Assembly (NCBI GenBank): GCA_944322725.1
Contig: CALUPU010000003.1
Coordinates: 1 to 64,000, forward strand
DNA from: Candidatus Gastranaerophilales bacterium
GTDB taxonomy: Bacteria; Cyanobacteriota; Vampirovibrionia; Gastranaerophilales; Gastranaerophilaceae
Direction of reading: 5' to 3'
Length of the DNA stretch: 64,000 bases
Below, piece after piece: positions 27,928-35,990 of the stretch (positions are counted from its first letter, which is position 1; the number at the start of each line of letters is the position of its first letter). The notes beneath the pieces are model-generated. The model searched no databases. It was not told the origin of the DNA and saw only the letters and a list, made by a program, of their open reading frames with translations. The translations under genes were made by a program, and so were the position numbers.

Positions 27928-28512
27928 ATGTCAGAAGAAAACAAAGAAAATCAGGAACAGTCTTCACAAGAACAATCTTCAATTATGGTTCCTATCGATG
28001 ATTTGGATAAAGTCCCGGAAGATGATGCAAACACTGTTGATCAGCTTGCAATGGAACTTGCAACAATTCAGCAGTCTGCAAAACGTATAGCTATTATCGG
28101 AAGCAGAAATTTGCCTATTACGCATCAACAAATTATCGAAACGCTTTCTTTTGCATTGGTTTCACAGGGTAATACAATTATTACATCAGGCGGTTCTTCA
28201 GGTACAAACGCAGCAACCATCCGCGGTGCAATGAAGTCAAACCCTGAAAAATTGAAAGTTATTTTACCGCAGACTATCGGTCAGCAGCCTTCAGATGTTC
28301 AAGATCAGCTTATCGGTGTTCCTAATATCATTGAACACTCAGACAGGGCAATGATGACTCTCGCTGATGCAAGCCGTATCTGCAACAGAGAAATTATTGA
28401 TGACTGCCAGCAGTTGATTTGTTTCTTATCTCATACATCAAACACATTGCATAAGGCAATTGATTACGCTGAAGAATCACATAAAGTAATTACTGCTTTT
28501 TATTTAGATTAG
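27928..28512 (+). CDS. DprA/SMF-like Rossmann protein (cyanobacterial-type)
   Basis: A 194-residue protein with a disordered acidic/Gln-rich N-terminus (1-50). A single SMF/DprA-type Rossmann domain follows: IAIIGSRNLP (nucleotide-binding loop) and ITSGGSSGTNAATIRG. It lacks the extra domains of a full DprA (usually about 290-370 residues). This size and layout match the short proteins annotated in cyanobacteria as DNA recombination-mediator protein A. Binding of nucleotide or ssDNA is inferred. AGGAT serves as the Shine-Dalgarno sequence. The 3' end overlaps a small minus-strand frame by nine bases. Confidence 0.8.
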   Translation: MSEENKENQEQSSQEQSSIMVPIDDLDKVPEDDANTVDQLAMELATIQQSAKRIAIIGSRNLPITHQQIIETLSFALVSQGNTIITSGGSSGTNAATIRGAMKSNPEKLKVILPQTIGQQPSDVQDQLIGVPNIIEHSDRAMMTLADASRICNREIIDDCQQLICFLSHTSNTLHKAIDYAEESHKVITAFYLD

Positions 28513-28656
28513 TTTTAATTGCGGATATTTAGAAGCAAGACTGTTGATTTCTTCTTCAGTCAGAGGAAGCTGCTTTCTTAGAGATATAGTAACTTTTTCA
28601 TTTTCAGCAACGAGTTTCAAATATTTTGAATATTGATTTTTATATTTTGAAAGCAT
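28504..28656 (-). pseudogene. Short frame, possible 3' remnant of a lost gene
   Basis: A 50-residue frame from an ATG at 28656 (MLSKYKNQYSKYLKLVAENE to the end KYPQLKLI). The open frame continues about 15 further codons upstream with protein-like sequence (TWHQDSGFLPQ) to an in-frame TGA near 28700, with no good start there. This looks like the C-terminal stub of a decayed gene. A genuine small gene is the alternative. No Shine-Dalgarno sequence was seen for the ATG. Downstream it overlaps the stop of the DprA-like gene. Confidence 0.35.
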
Positions 28657-28750
28657 TTGAGGTAAAAATCCGCTATCTTGATGCCAAGTAACTATAAATA
28701 ATCATTATTTATACTCAACAATGATAAAACTTGTGAACAAAAAATATTGC

Positions 28751-29419
28751 CTAGTAATACGGACAGGCTCTGTAATATTTACAAAGCTTGCAATTATCGG
28801 TTTTATTACAAAAATAAGTCTTATTTTCAAGGATTTTGTTTATTAAAGACAGAATGAGTGTTCTGTATTGGATATACAAATCCTCATCAAAAGTTATTCT
28901 TACCGTATTATCGGTTGCAAGTTCAATATAATATAAAGAAAGATCAGAGGCTTTTTTAATAAGACCTTTTGCCATTAAAATTTCATACATACAAAACAGA
29001 TAAAAAGATGTCTGAAATTTAACACCCTCAGGAGAAAAATTTTCACCTGTTTTCCAATCCGCAATAATATAGTGACCTCCGTATTCAAACAAAGCATCGA
29101 TTCTGCCTGTAAGCCAGTAAGAATCGATCTTTACATTAAAGGTATATTCGCTTGCAATACAGTTGTAATTACACACATCGGAATTTTTAAAATTGTGCCA
29201 CAAAATCTTTTCATTTTTAGTTAACGCCTGCAAAAGTTTGCTAATATCTGCTTTTTTTAGATAGAAGTTTATCAGATTATGCAGGTTATTTCCTGTTTTT
29301 GTCTTGCTTATCGGCTCTATAACATGCACTTTATCTATATAACATAGTTTATACTTCTGAGGGCATTCATCGTACATTTGCAATTTATTCAGAGTAAAGG
29401 TTGTATTATCAACAGTCAT
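28751..29419 (-). CDS. RecB/AddB/Cas4-type iron-staple nuclease
   Basis: A 222-residue single-domain PD-(D/E)XK nuclease. Motifs appear in order: GRID (105-108), D121-W-K123, and QxxxY (136-140). The four cysteines that form the Fe-S staple in AddB and Cas4 are C19 near the start and C210xxC213xxxxxC219 at the end. It lies immediately downstream of the 1285-residue dual helicase, with an 11-base overlap. The frame opens at 29476, but ATG 29419 is preferred for its GGAG Shine-Dalgarno sequence and smaller overlap. It probably supplies the nuclease of a double-strand-break end-processing complex. There is no CRISPR array nearby, so a Cas4 role is unlikely. Confidence 0.85.
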   Translation of the reverse strand: MTVDNTTFTLNKLQMYDECPQKYKLCYIDKVHVIEPISKTKTGNNLHNLINFYLKKADISKLLQALTKNEKILWHNFKNSDVCNYNCIASEYTFNVKIDSYWLTGRIDALFEYGGHYIIADWKTGENFSPEGVKFQTSFYLFCMYEILMAKGLIKKASDLSLYYIELATDNTVRITFDEDLYIQYRTLILSLINKILENKTYFCNKTDNCKLCKYYRACPYY

Positions 29420-32400
29420 TTGTATTTTTCTCCGGCAAAACCGGTAAATTGTTAAAAAATACCGATTGCGTAACATCTTTTAATTTAGAGAATTTTTTGT
29501 ATCTGCCTGCGCTTGTAATGTAGAGTTTTTTCTTTGCTCTTGTCACAGCTACGTACAGCAGCCTCATATTCTCTCCTGCAATAAAACGTTTTTGCTGAAT
29601 TTCATCTTTTTTGCAGTAATTTAAGTTTAACGCTTTAACAGCTTCAAGAAACCGTTCTTTTGATTTAATTTTTATATTATTAATATCAAAAGGAAGTGTA
29701 TCTTCGCACATCTGCGGCAAAAATACGTAATCAAACTCATCACCCTTTGACTTGTGATATGTCATTATATTAATAACTCCGCTGTTGCCGTTTTGGGCAG
29801 AAGAATCCTCTGCAAAGAATTTATACTTACTTAGAACAGGCTTTTTAGAAAGTTCTTCAAGCTGTTCCAGAAGAACATCCGTACTCCTGTACTGCAGTGA
29901 TAATCTCTTAAGAAGCAGCGCAACCATATAAACATTGGATTTTTCCAGTTCTGAATTGTAATAATAATTACCGATTTTAAGAGCAAGTTCCTCACACTCC
30001 AGAATCGATGACTCCAGCCAGTAATTCATATCCCAGAGGAATTGTATAAGATTTTTTGAATCAAGATTATTTTCATTCAGAAGAATAAAAGGCGTTTTCA
30101 GGTCTTTTATAAACTCGTAATCCTCTGCAGAAAAAGAAAACAGTTTTTGCTGTCTTAGAATATCCAGAATTTTTAAGACATTTTCATTTTGCCAGGGATG
30201 AGAGCAAAATCTTAAAACAGCATAAATCAATGAAAAAATAGGCTGTGCCTCTAGTGTATCATTTCTCGTCATTACACTATATCCGTAATCCGAGAGAAAT
30301 CTGCAGTAATCCTGTATTTGATAGTTATTTCTGACAAGTATTGCAACAGAAGCATTTCTGTCAAAAGAAAAGATATTTCTTACCTTTTCCAGTATGAAAG
30401 ACTGTTCCTGTTTATAATTTTCAAACAGTGCCGTCTGTACAGCATCTTGCGAATCAGGATTTTTCCCCTGAACGCCCTGCATTTTTATATCATAAAAAGA
30501 ATCCTTCAAATTCTCATTAGTCTTTGCATAATCAATAATTTTATTTGCAAGCGTGTAAATATCTTTTGCACAGCGTTGTGAACGGTTCATTTCCACATTA
30601 TTTGAGACGGATACAAAATTTTTAAATCCGTCTAAATCCGCATTTGTAAAAGTTGTTGTAATAGCCTGATTTATATCCCCGCAGCGAATGAGATTACAGA
30701 ATTTGGCACTCAAAATACCTAAAAGTTTCTGCTGAATATATGAAGAATCCTGCGCTTCGTCTTCTATAACATATCTGCAGATGTCCTGATAATATGCTGC
30801 AATATCTTTATTCTCTTCGAGAAGTTGAACGCAATAAGACAACATATCATCGTAATCAATTATATTTCTGTTTTTTAAAGAGTTATTATAAAGCGTATAA
30901 AATTTAAGGAATTTTTTAAGTTCATTATCCTTTGTAAAAGGTATATCATCCAATCCAGAAAGTTTTAGCAAAGATACAGCTTTTTCGTATTTGTCAAAAT
31001 CCTCCTGTTCTATCTGCATTCTGAACATGATTTCTCTTATAATTCTTTGTCTTTCATTGTCGTCACATACTTCAAAATCATCATCAAGACCGACTTTTAC
31101 AAAATTAGAGTTTTCTTTTAAGATTCTCAGAGCAAGCCCGTGTATAGTAGAAATATTGGGCATCTTTTCAAGTGAAGGACACGCATTTTTTATACGTTCT
31201 TTAAAATTTCTTGCAGCGGAATCCATGTATGTAAGAACAAAAATATTTTCGCTTTTCACTCCATCTTTCAGAAGTTTTATTATCAAAGCAAGAAGAATAG
31301 TAGTCTTGCCTGCACCGGGAACCGCAGATATTGCCATATTGCCATCATGATAGTTTAGCACAGGTTTTTGATCTTCTCTTGGTACAAAGTTGAAGTTAAT
31401 TTTTTCACTTACGGTTTGACAAGAACCGATATAACTTTCGATTCCTCCAAAATTTTCATTTCCTTCCATATCAAAAAGACTTGAATAAGCGAAAATCTTC
31501 TCTTTACACAGAAGTGAAAGTTTTCTCAACTGTTTTTTTACTTTTAGAGAAGAAAGTTCAAGATTATCTTCGTACGTAAAATCATTTTTATTCCACGATT
31601 TTTGAAACACCCATGCATTGTAAAGAGTGCCGAAATCATCACGAATCCAGTCTGAAGAGGTTATATCAAGCCAGAATTGATACTTAGTTTTAACGGCAAA
31701 ATCAATAAGCTTTTGCGCAGTAGAAACTATGATACAATCGTCTTTTAATTCAGGAGCAGAAGAAGGGTTCTCTGATATTATAGAATTTTCAAGCTGCTGC
31801 AAAAAAGTTTTCTGAAAAACAGGTTTGGTTTTGTGTTCAGGAAAAACATTCTCAAAATCCTGTATCTGCTTTACAAAGAAATTAAAAGCCTCAAGCTGTG
31901 AAAACTCCTCCTTTTGTATATATACAAGATTTTTATATATACAAAAAATCTTATCGGACAAAGGCATTTGAGGATTTTTAATCTGATTAAGAGTATCAAT
32001 AAGCTTTTGCAATAAAGTGTTATAATCTTGCACCCCTGTATCACAAAAACTGATTTCTCCGTTTTCTTTAAAAGATGAAACAATCTGCATACAGTATCTG
32101 ACAGGAATTTTAAGCAATCCGTTTACAAGTGAACGAATTTTAAAAACATCCTGATTATTTCCGATAGATATATTCAAAAGTGTAATCGTATTTTGGACAA
32201 GAGGAGTAGAACACAGTTTCTCACTTCCTGAAAAATACTGGACTCCTATGTTTTTCGTACCAAAAATCTCCGCTGCACTAAATTTTAAAGATTTATCTAT
32301 AATAGGGGTTATTATGACAATATCAGAAGGTTTTACCCCTGATTCTATTAATTTTGAAGCTTGTTCAAAAATTGAATTAAGCATTTCAAGCCGTCTTGTG

Positions 32401-33266
32401 TATGCAAAATGCTGAGCATTAACCGGCTTATATCCTATATCATCGAAAGATTTGTATTCTTCATTTTTAAACAATTCTTCTATATTTTTAACTATATTAC
32501 AGTCAGTATTCAAAAAGCCCAGCCTGCTTGAACCATGCCTGTCGTACCCGACATAAGCCTTTTTAAGCTGAGGTTTCAGATACTTTATAAAATCAAATTC
32601 ACACTGGGTAATCTCATCAGCATCATCAATAATCAGGTATTTGATATTTTTAAAGTAATACGTATTTTTATATATGTGATTAAAAAGCCCGAGTTGTCTT
32701 ATATAATCAAAAGCCCTGTATTCAAGCGTTTTTTTCTTATATATGTCAATTGCATTAGCCGCATCTAAAGCAAAACTCTCACCCAGCAGTCCGGAACGTA
32801 ATGCAACTTCTCTATCTGTCAGGTTGTTATTAGCAATTAATGAATAACGCCTGAATAACTGATGCATAAGGTTAATTTTAGAATTGTAATCTTTGAAACC
32901 TACTTCCTTAACAGCACTTTTAAAAAATAGCTGTGAAATTTCCAGACCTGATAAATTAGGAATAATTACCGGAAAGCCCTCTTTTATATGCGATTCGACC
33001 ACCGTCCAGTTATTCATTATAGTATTGTAAACAAGTCCGTAAAAAGTATAAATCTGCGGATTTTCGTAATGTTTAACAGATAGCTTGGCTTTAACATAAT
33101 CGGTAAATATATTCTTTTTAAAGGAATTAAGACAAAGCACAAGAATCTCAGATGCTTCAACATCATTTTCAAGAAGATTTATATAAGTATTTGCAAGTTC
33201 TGTTGTTCTTTCTGATAAAGCACTGCCCTGTATAAGCATTTCATACTCCCTATTACATTTTAACAT
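29409..33266 (-). CDS. Dual UvrD-type helicase (AddB-like and AddA-like halves fused)
   Basis: A 1285-residue SF1 helicase protein. The C-terminal half is intact: AVPGAGKTTILLA (motif I, 648-660), IDYDDML (803-809), VIEDEAQD (motif II), RCGDINQAI (motif III), MTYHKSKGDEFDYV (motif V) and LLYVAVTRAK (motif VI). The N-terminal half (1-600) looks like a second helicase that has decayed. Its P-loop region reads IQGSALSERTTELA (12-25), its motif II is LIIDDADE (211-218), and a domain-2-like stretch begins near IVIITP (316-321). The layout resembles AddB plus AddA in one chain, with the nuclease as the next gene. It probably processes broken DNA ends for recombination. No nuclease domain was seen in this protein itself. 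Confidence 0.85.
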   Translation of the reverse strand: MLKCNREYEMLIQGSALSERTTELANTYINLLENDVEASEILVLCLNSFKKNIFTDYVKAKLSVKHYENPQIYTFYGLVYNTIMNNWTVVESHIKEGFPVIIPNLSGLEISQLFFKSAVKEVGFKDYNSKINLMHQLFRRYSLIANNNLTDREVALRSGLLGESFALDAANAIDIYKKKTLEYRAFDYIRQLGLFNHIYKNTYYFKNIKYLIIDDADEITQCEFDFIKYLKPQLKKAYVGYDRHGSSRLGFLNTDCNIVKNIEELFKNEEYKSFDDIGYKPVNAQHFAYTRRLEMLNSIFEQASKLIESGVKPSDIVIITPIIDKSLKFSAAEIFGTKNIGVQYFSGSEKLCSTPLVQNTITLLNISIGNNQDVFKIRSLVNGLLKIPVRYCMQIVSSFKENGEISFCDTGVQDYNTLLQKLIDTLNQIKNPQMPLSDKIFCIYKNLVYIQKEEFSQLEAFNFFVKQIQDFENVFPEHKTKPVFQKTFLQQLENSIISENPSSAPELKDDCIIVSTAQKLIDFAVKTKYQFWLDITSSDWIRDDFGTLYNAWVFQKSWNKNDFTYEDNLELSSLKVKKQLRKLSLLCKEKIFAYSSLFDMEGNENFGGIESYIGSCQTVSEKINFNFVPREDQKPVLNYHDGNMAISAVPGAGKTTILLALIIKLLKDGVKSENIFVLTYMDSAARNFKERIKNACPSLEKMPNISTIHGLALRILKENSNFVKVGLDDDFEVCDDNERQRIIREIMFRMQIEQEDFDKYEKAVSLLKLSGLDDIPFTKDNELKKFLKFYTLYNNSLKNRNIIDYDDMLSYCVQLLEENKDIAAYYQDICRYVIEDEAQDSSYIQQKLLGILSAKFCNLIRCGDINQAITTTFTNADLDGFKNFVSVSNNVEMNRSQRCAKDIYTLANKIIDYAKTNENLKDSFYDIKMQGVQGKNPDSQDAVQTALFENYKQEQSFILEKVRNIFSFDRNASVAILVRNNYQIQDYCRFLSDYGYSVMTRNDTLEAQPIFSLIYAVLRFCSHPWQNENVLKILDILRQQKLFSFSAEDYEFIKDLKTPFILLNENNLDSKNLIQFLWDMNYWLESSILECEELALKIGNYYYNSELEKSNVYMVALLLKRLSLQYRSTDVLLEQLEELSKKPVLSKYKFFAEDSSAQNGNSGVINIMTYHKSKGDEFDYVFLPQMCEDTLPFDINNIKIKSKERFLEAVKALNLNYCKKDEIQQKRFIAGENMRLLYVAVTRAKKKLYITSAGRYKKFSKLKDVTQSVFFNNLPVLPEKNTNDC

Positions 33267-33403
33267 TTAATCAGAATAAGAATGTTAACAAATGTTAAGA
33301 AAACTTTTTAAATAAAGCAATTTCATAAAAGCAATTGTTTTTATATAAGTAAGGTTAGATTAAAAAGGTTATATACCCGCAAGGGTAAATTTGGAGGTTA
33401 GTT

Positions 33404-34291
33404 ATGAACGGAATAACAGGATTTTACGGTTATCCAAACCATTTTCAGGCGATAGCAAATCCGACCGGAGCAGGATTAGCACAGTTAAATGCTGATTTTG
33501 GCGAAGAATTTGGACTGGCAACAACACCGCTTTATAACTTACCTATCGATGTTACAATGGGATATAACAGTATATATGGCGGCGGAATGGGAATGTACGG
33601 TATGGGTATGTACGGAATGTATCCAAGAATGATGATATCCCCCAGATATCTGGAATACATGAACATGGATTACAAAGACCGTTTAGCCTATGACCTCGAC
33701 CTTAGAAATGCAGCCAGAGAAAACCAATATACGGAAGGGAAATCTTCTAAAAATTATGCATCTGCAACAGACGGTTTGACAGGTTCAATAAGAGAAGCCT
33801 GCAACTCACTGCAGACAGTAATAGTACAGGGTGAATCCGATCAAATAGTTGAACAGTTTGAAAGAATTGTTAATACATTGAGACACTCTCCTTTATATAC
33901 AAGATTGCAGGAAGAATTTAAGGATGACCCGGCAAGACTGGAAATGACACTAAGAAATTGTGCCAAAGAACAATTCCAGGCAGCAACTGGTCAGGATTTG
34001 AAAGCAATGATTCAGCAAAACTGCGACAGCACACTTTCAAATGCTTTCTGGAACACAATATCTTTCGGTCACGCACAAACTTACTCTGCAGAAGAAGTAA
34101 TTGCAAGACTCGAAGGAACAGAACCTCCAAAAAGCGAAAAATCAAAGAAAGTGGTCGGAAAAATCGGCGGTGTAACCGCAGCAGCAGGAACAGGTGCAGC
34201 AATCGGTGCGGTAATCGGATTCGGCGTTCCGGGCGCAATTGTAGGCGGTATCATCGGTGGTATTGCAGGAATCTTCGGAGCAGCTTGCTAA
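33404..34291 (+). CDS. Hypothetical protein with C-terminal glycine zipper
   Basis: A 295-residue protein of unknown function. Residues 60-80 are Gly/Met/Tyr-rich (GGGMGMYGMGMYGMYP). A helical middle region follows (about 90-240). The end (about 247-295) is a glycine-zipper hydrophobic segment (GTGAAIGAVIGFGVPGAI, then GGIIGGIAGIFG) that could insert in or associate with membranes. No signal peptide is seen. A GGAGG Shine-Dalgarno sequence precedes the ATG. A small ACCC-GCAA-GGGT hairpin lies about 25 bases upstream, and a terminator follows. Confidence 0.7.
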   Translation: MNGITGFYGYPNHFQAIANPTGAGLAQLNADFGEEFGLATTPLYNLPIDVTMGYNSIYGGGMGMYGMGMYGMYPRMMISPRYLEYMNMDYKDRLAYDLDLRNAARENQYTEGKSSKNYASATDGLTGSIREACNSLQTVIVQGESDQIVEQFERIVNTLRHSPLYTRLQEEFKDDPARLEMTLRNCAKEQFQAATGQDLKAMIQQNCDSTLSNAFWNTISFGHAQTYSAEEVIARLEGTEPPKSEKSKKVVGKIGGVTAAAGTGAAIGAVIGFGVPGAIVGGIIGGIAGIFGAAC

Positions 34292-34326
34292 GAATAAATA
34301 AACCTCAAATTAATAACCTAACCCTC

Positions 34327-34359
34327 AAAAAAGGTCTTACAAAATGTAAGACCTTTTTT
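34327..34359 (+). terminator. Intrinsic terminator
   Basis: A 14-bp stem (AAAAAAGGTCTTAC and its complement, loop AAAAT) ends in T residues. It separates the glycine-zipper gene from the purD-infB operon. Confidence 0.85.
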
Positions 34360-34410
34360 AATATTTGTTTAATGTAGTATAATATTTAAACAGTATTAAG
34401 GATAAAATGT

Positions 34411-35676
34411 ATGAAAATATTAATAATCGGCTCAGGAGCAAAAGAATATTCTCTTGCTAAACTTATTTCTCAATATGAAAACACCTCCCTTGTTTTTGTT
34501 GCACCAGGTAACGAGGCTATAGCCGAATTTGCAAATTGTATTGACATAAAAGCAGACAATATAGAAGAACTGACTGATTTTGCAAAAGCTAATGAGATTG
34601 ACCTTGCCATTGCAGCATCAGAAAAAGCTATAGAAAATAATATTGCACAGCTATTTAATGAAGCAGGTTTGACAATTTTTGCTCCGACGGCTGAAGCAGC
34701 CAGAATTGCAACAAGCAAATCAATAAGCAAAAAATTTATGTATAAAACAAAAATTCCTGCCCCAAAATTCGGTATATTTGACAGAGAAAATATGGCAGCG
34801 GATTACGCCAGAAAGTCTAAATACCCTCTTGTTGTAAAAACAGACTCCCATTTGCACGGTCAAAATGTATACATCTGTGACAATTTTAAAATTGCAAAAC
34901 GTGTTATAGAAGACCTTTTTGACAGCAAAGAAAAAAAGGTTATTCTGGAGGATTATGTTGCAGGACAAGAATTTTCATACTATGTAATAACAGACGGATA
35001 CAATGCAATGCCAATTGCCTCTGCAGTCCCGTATAAAGGCACTCTTGAAGGCAACGGCGGACTAATCACATCAGGCTTGGGAGCATATGCGCCTTTTTAT
35101 ATGATAGACAGGTCGCTTGAAAGCAGAATATTTAAAGAAATCGTTTATCCTGCTCTGGATGAACTCTCAAAAAACAACACACCTTATATAGGAATTCTCG
35201 GTATAGACATTATTATTGACAGAAACGGAAATCTGAATGTTATAGAGTTCAATCCTTTCTTCAAGGAACCTGATGCACAGTGCATTCTTGACCTTTTGGA
35301 TGAAAATCTGACCAACATTATGAAAGCGGCTATTGCAGGTTCTCTCGTTGATGATTACTTCGAAATCAGATTAAAACCATTATTCAGCGCATCAGTTGTT
35401 TTGAACTCAGGCAATTACCCTTCAGAAGGAACCTACGGAAGCCTTATATCAGGTCTTAGTGAAGCTGAAGAACACAGTGAAATTTCACATTTTAACACAA
35501 TAAAAGATTCCGAAGGTAATTTTGTAACATCGGGAGGCAGAACTCTTACGGTAACAGCAAATGCTTCAACACTTGAAAAAGCAGCACAAAGAGTCTATGA
35601 AAGTGTTGAGTTAATAAGTTTTGACTCAATGAAATACAGAAAAGATATCGGAAAAACAATACTGATTGGCTGTTAA
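34411..35676 (+). CDS. purD: Divergent phosphoribosylamine-glycine ligase (PurD-like, ATP-grasp)
   Basis: PurD catalyses the ATP-dependent ligation of glycine to phosphoribosylamine in purine synthesis. The 421-residue protein has the family architecture: Rossmann start ILIIGSGAKEYSLA, ATP-grasp EDYVAGQEFSYYV, GLGAYAPF, and a metal-binding EFNPFFKEPDAQ. Several normally strict positions differ. Usual forms are GREHALA, KADGLAAGKGV (here KTDSHLHGQNV) and EFNxRFGDPEtQ. The protein may be a true but divergent PurD or a related ligase. It is the first gene of the operon with ylxR and infB. The ylxR ATG follows its stop by one base. Confidence 0.7.
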   Translation: MKILIIGSGAKEYSLAKLISQYENTSLVFVAPGNEAIAEFANCIDIKADNIEELTDFAKANEIDLAIAASEKAIENNIAQLFNEAGLTIFAPTAEAARIATSKSISKKFMYKTKIPAPKFGIFDRENMAADYARKSKYPLVVKTDSHLHGQNVYICDNFKIAKRVIEDLFDSKEKKVILEDYVAGQEFSYYVITDGYNAMPIASAVPYKGTLEGNGGLITSGLGAYAPFYMIDRSLESRIFKEIVYPALDELSKNNTPYIGILGIDIIIDRNGNLNVIEFNPFFKEPDAQCILDLLDENLTNIMKAAIAGSLVDDYFEIRLKPLFSASVVLNSGNYPSEGTYGSLISGLSEAEEHSEISHFNTIKDSEGNFVTSGGRTLTVTANASTLEKAAQRVYESVELISFDSMKYRKDIGKTILIGC

Positions 35677-35677
35677 A

Positions 35678-35938
35678 ATGGATGAATCAAAAATAATACG
35701 CAAATGTGCTGCCTGCAATGCAAAAAAAAGCAGAAATGAACTTATAAAGATTACGGCGGATAAAAATAAAGAAGTACGTATTATGCCGGACAGCAGTTTT
35801 TTCGGACATTCCGTATACCTGTGCAAAGATGCGGAATGTATACAAAAAGCCTTTAAAAAAGGAAGATTATATAAAATACTAAAAATCAAACCTGACGAAA
35901 CCCTTGAAGAAAAAATCATGACTGTACTTGAAAATTAG
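35678..35938 (+). CDS. ylxR: YlxR-family (DUF448) RNA-binding protein
   Basis: An 86-residue basic protein with the YlxR core: KCAACNAKKSRNELIKI near the start, then the R/K-rich surface and GHSVYLCKDAECIQKA. The family sits next to nusA and infB and has been linked to RNA binding and RNase P regulation. The ATG at 35678 is chosen. A TTG four codons upstream would overlap purD. No clear Shine-Dalgarno sequence is present, so translation is probably coupled to purD. NusA, its usual neighbour, is replaced by the purD-like gene here. Confidence 0.88.
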   Translation: MDESKIIRKCAACNAKKSRNELIKITADKNKEVRIMPDSSFFGHSVYLCKDAECIQKAFKKGRLYKILKIKPDETLEEKIMTVLEN

Positions 35939-35990
35939 ATTGTGTTAAAAATATAGTATGGCACGATAAATTTGGAGAATAATACATATA

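Noticed and set aside
28751-29419. Cas4 of a CRISPR-Cas system
   Set aside because: The motifs fit Cas4 as well as AddB-type nucleases. No CRISPR repeat array, cas1 or cas2 is present, and the gene is coupled to a UvrD-type helicase.
33958-34377. A 139-codon frame overlapping the glycine-zipper gene
   Set aside because: The translation is an Arg/Asn/Cys-rich frameshift image of the Gly/Ala repeats of the real gene, and it runs through the terminator.
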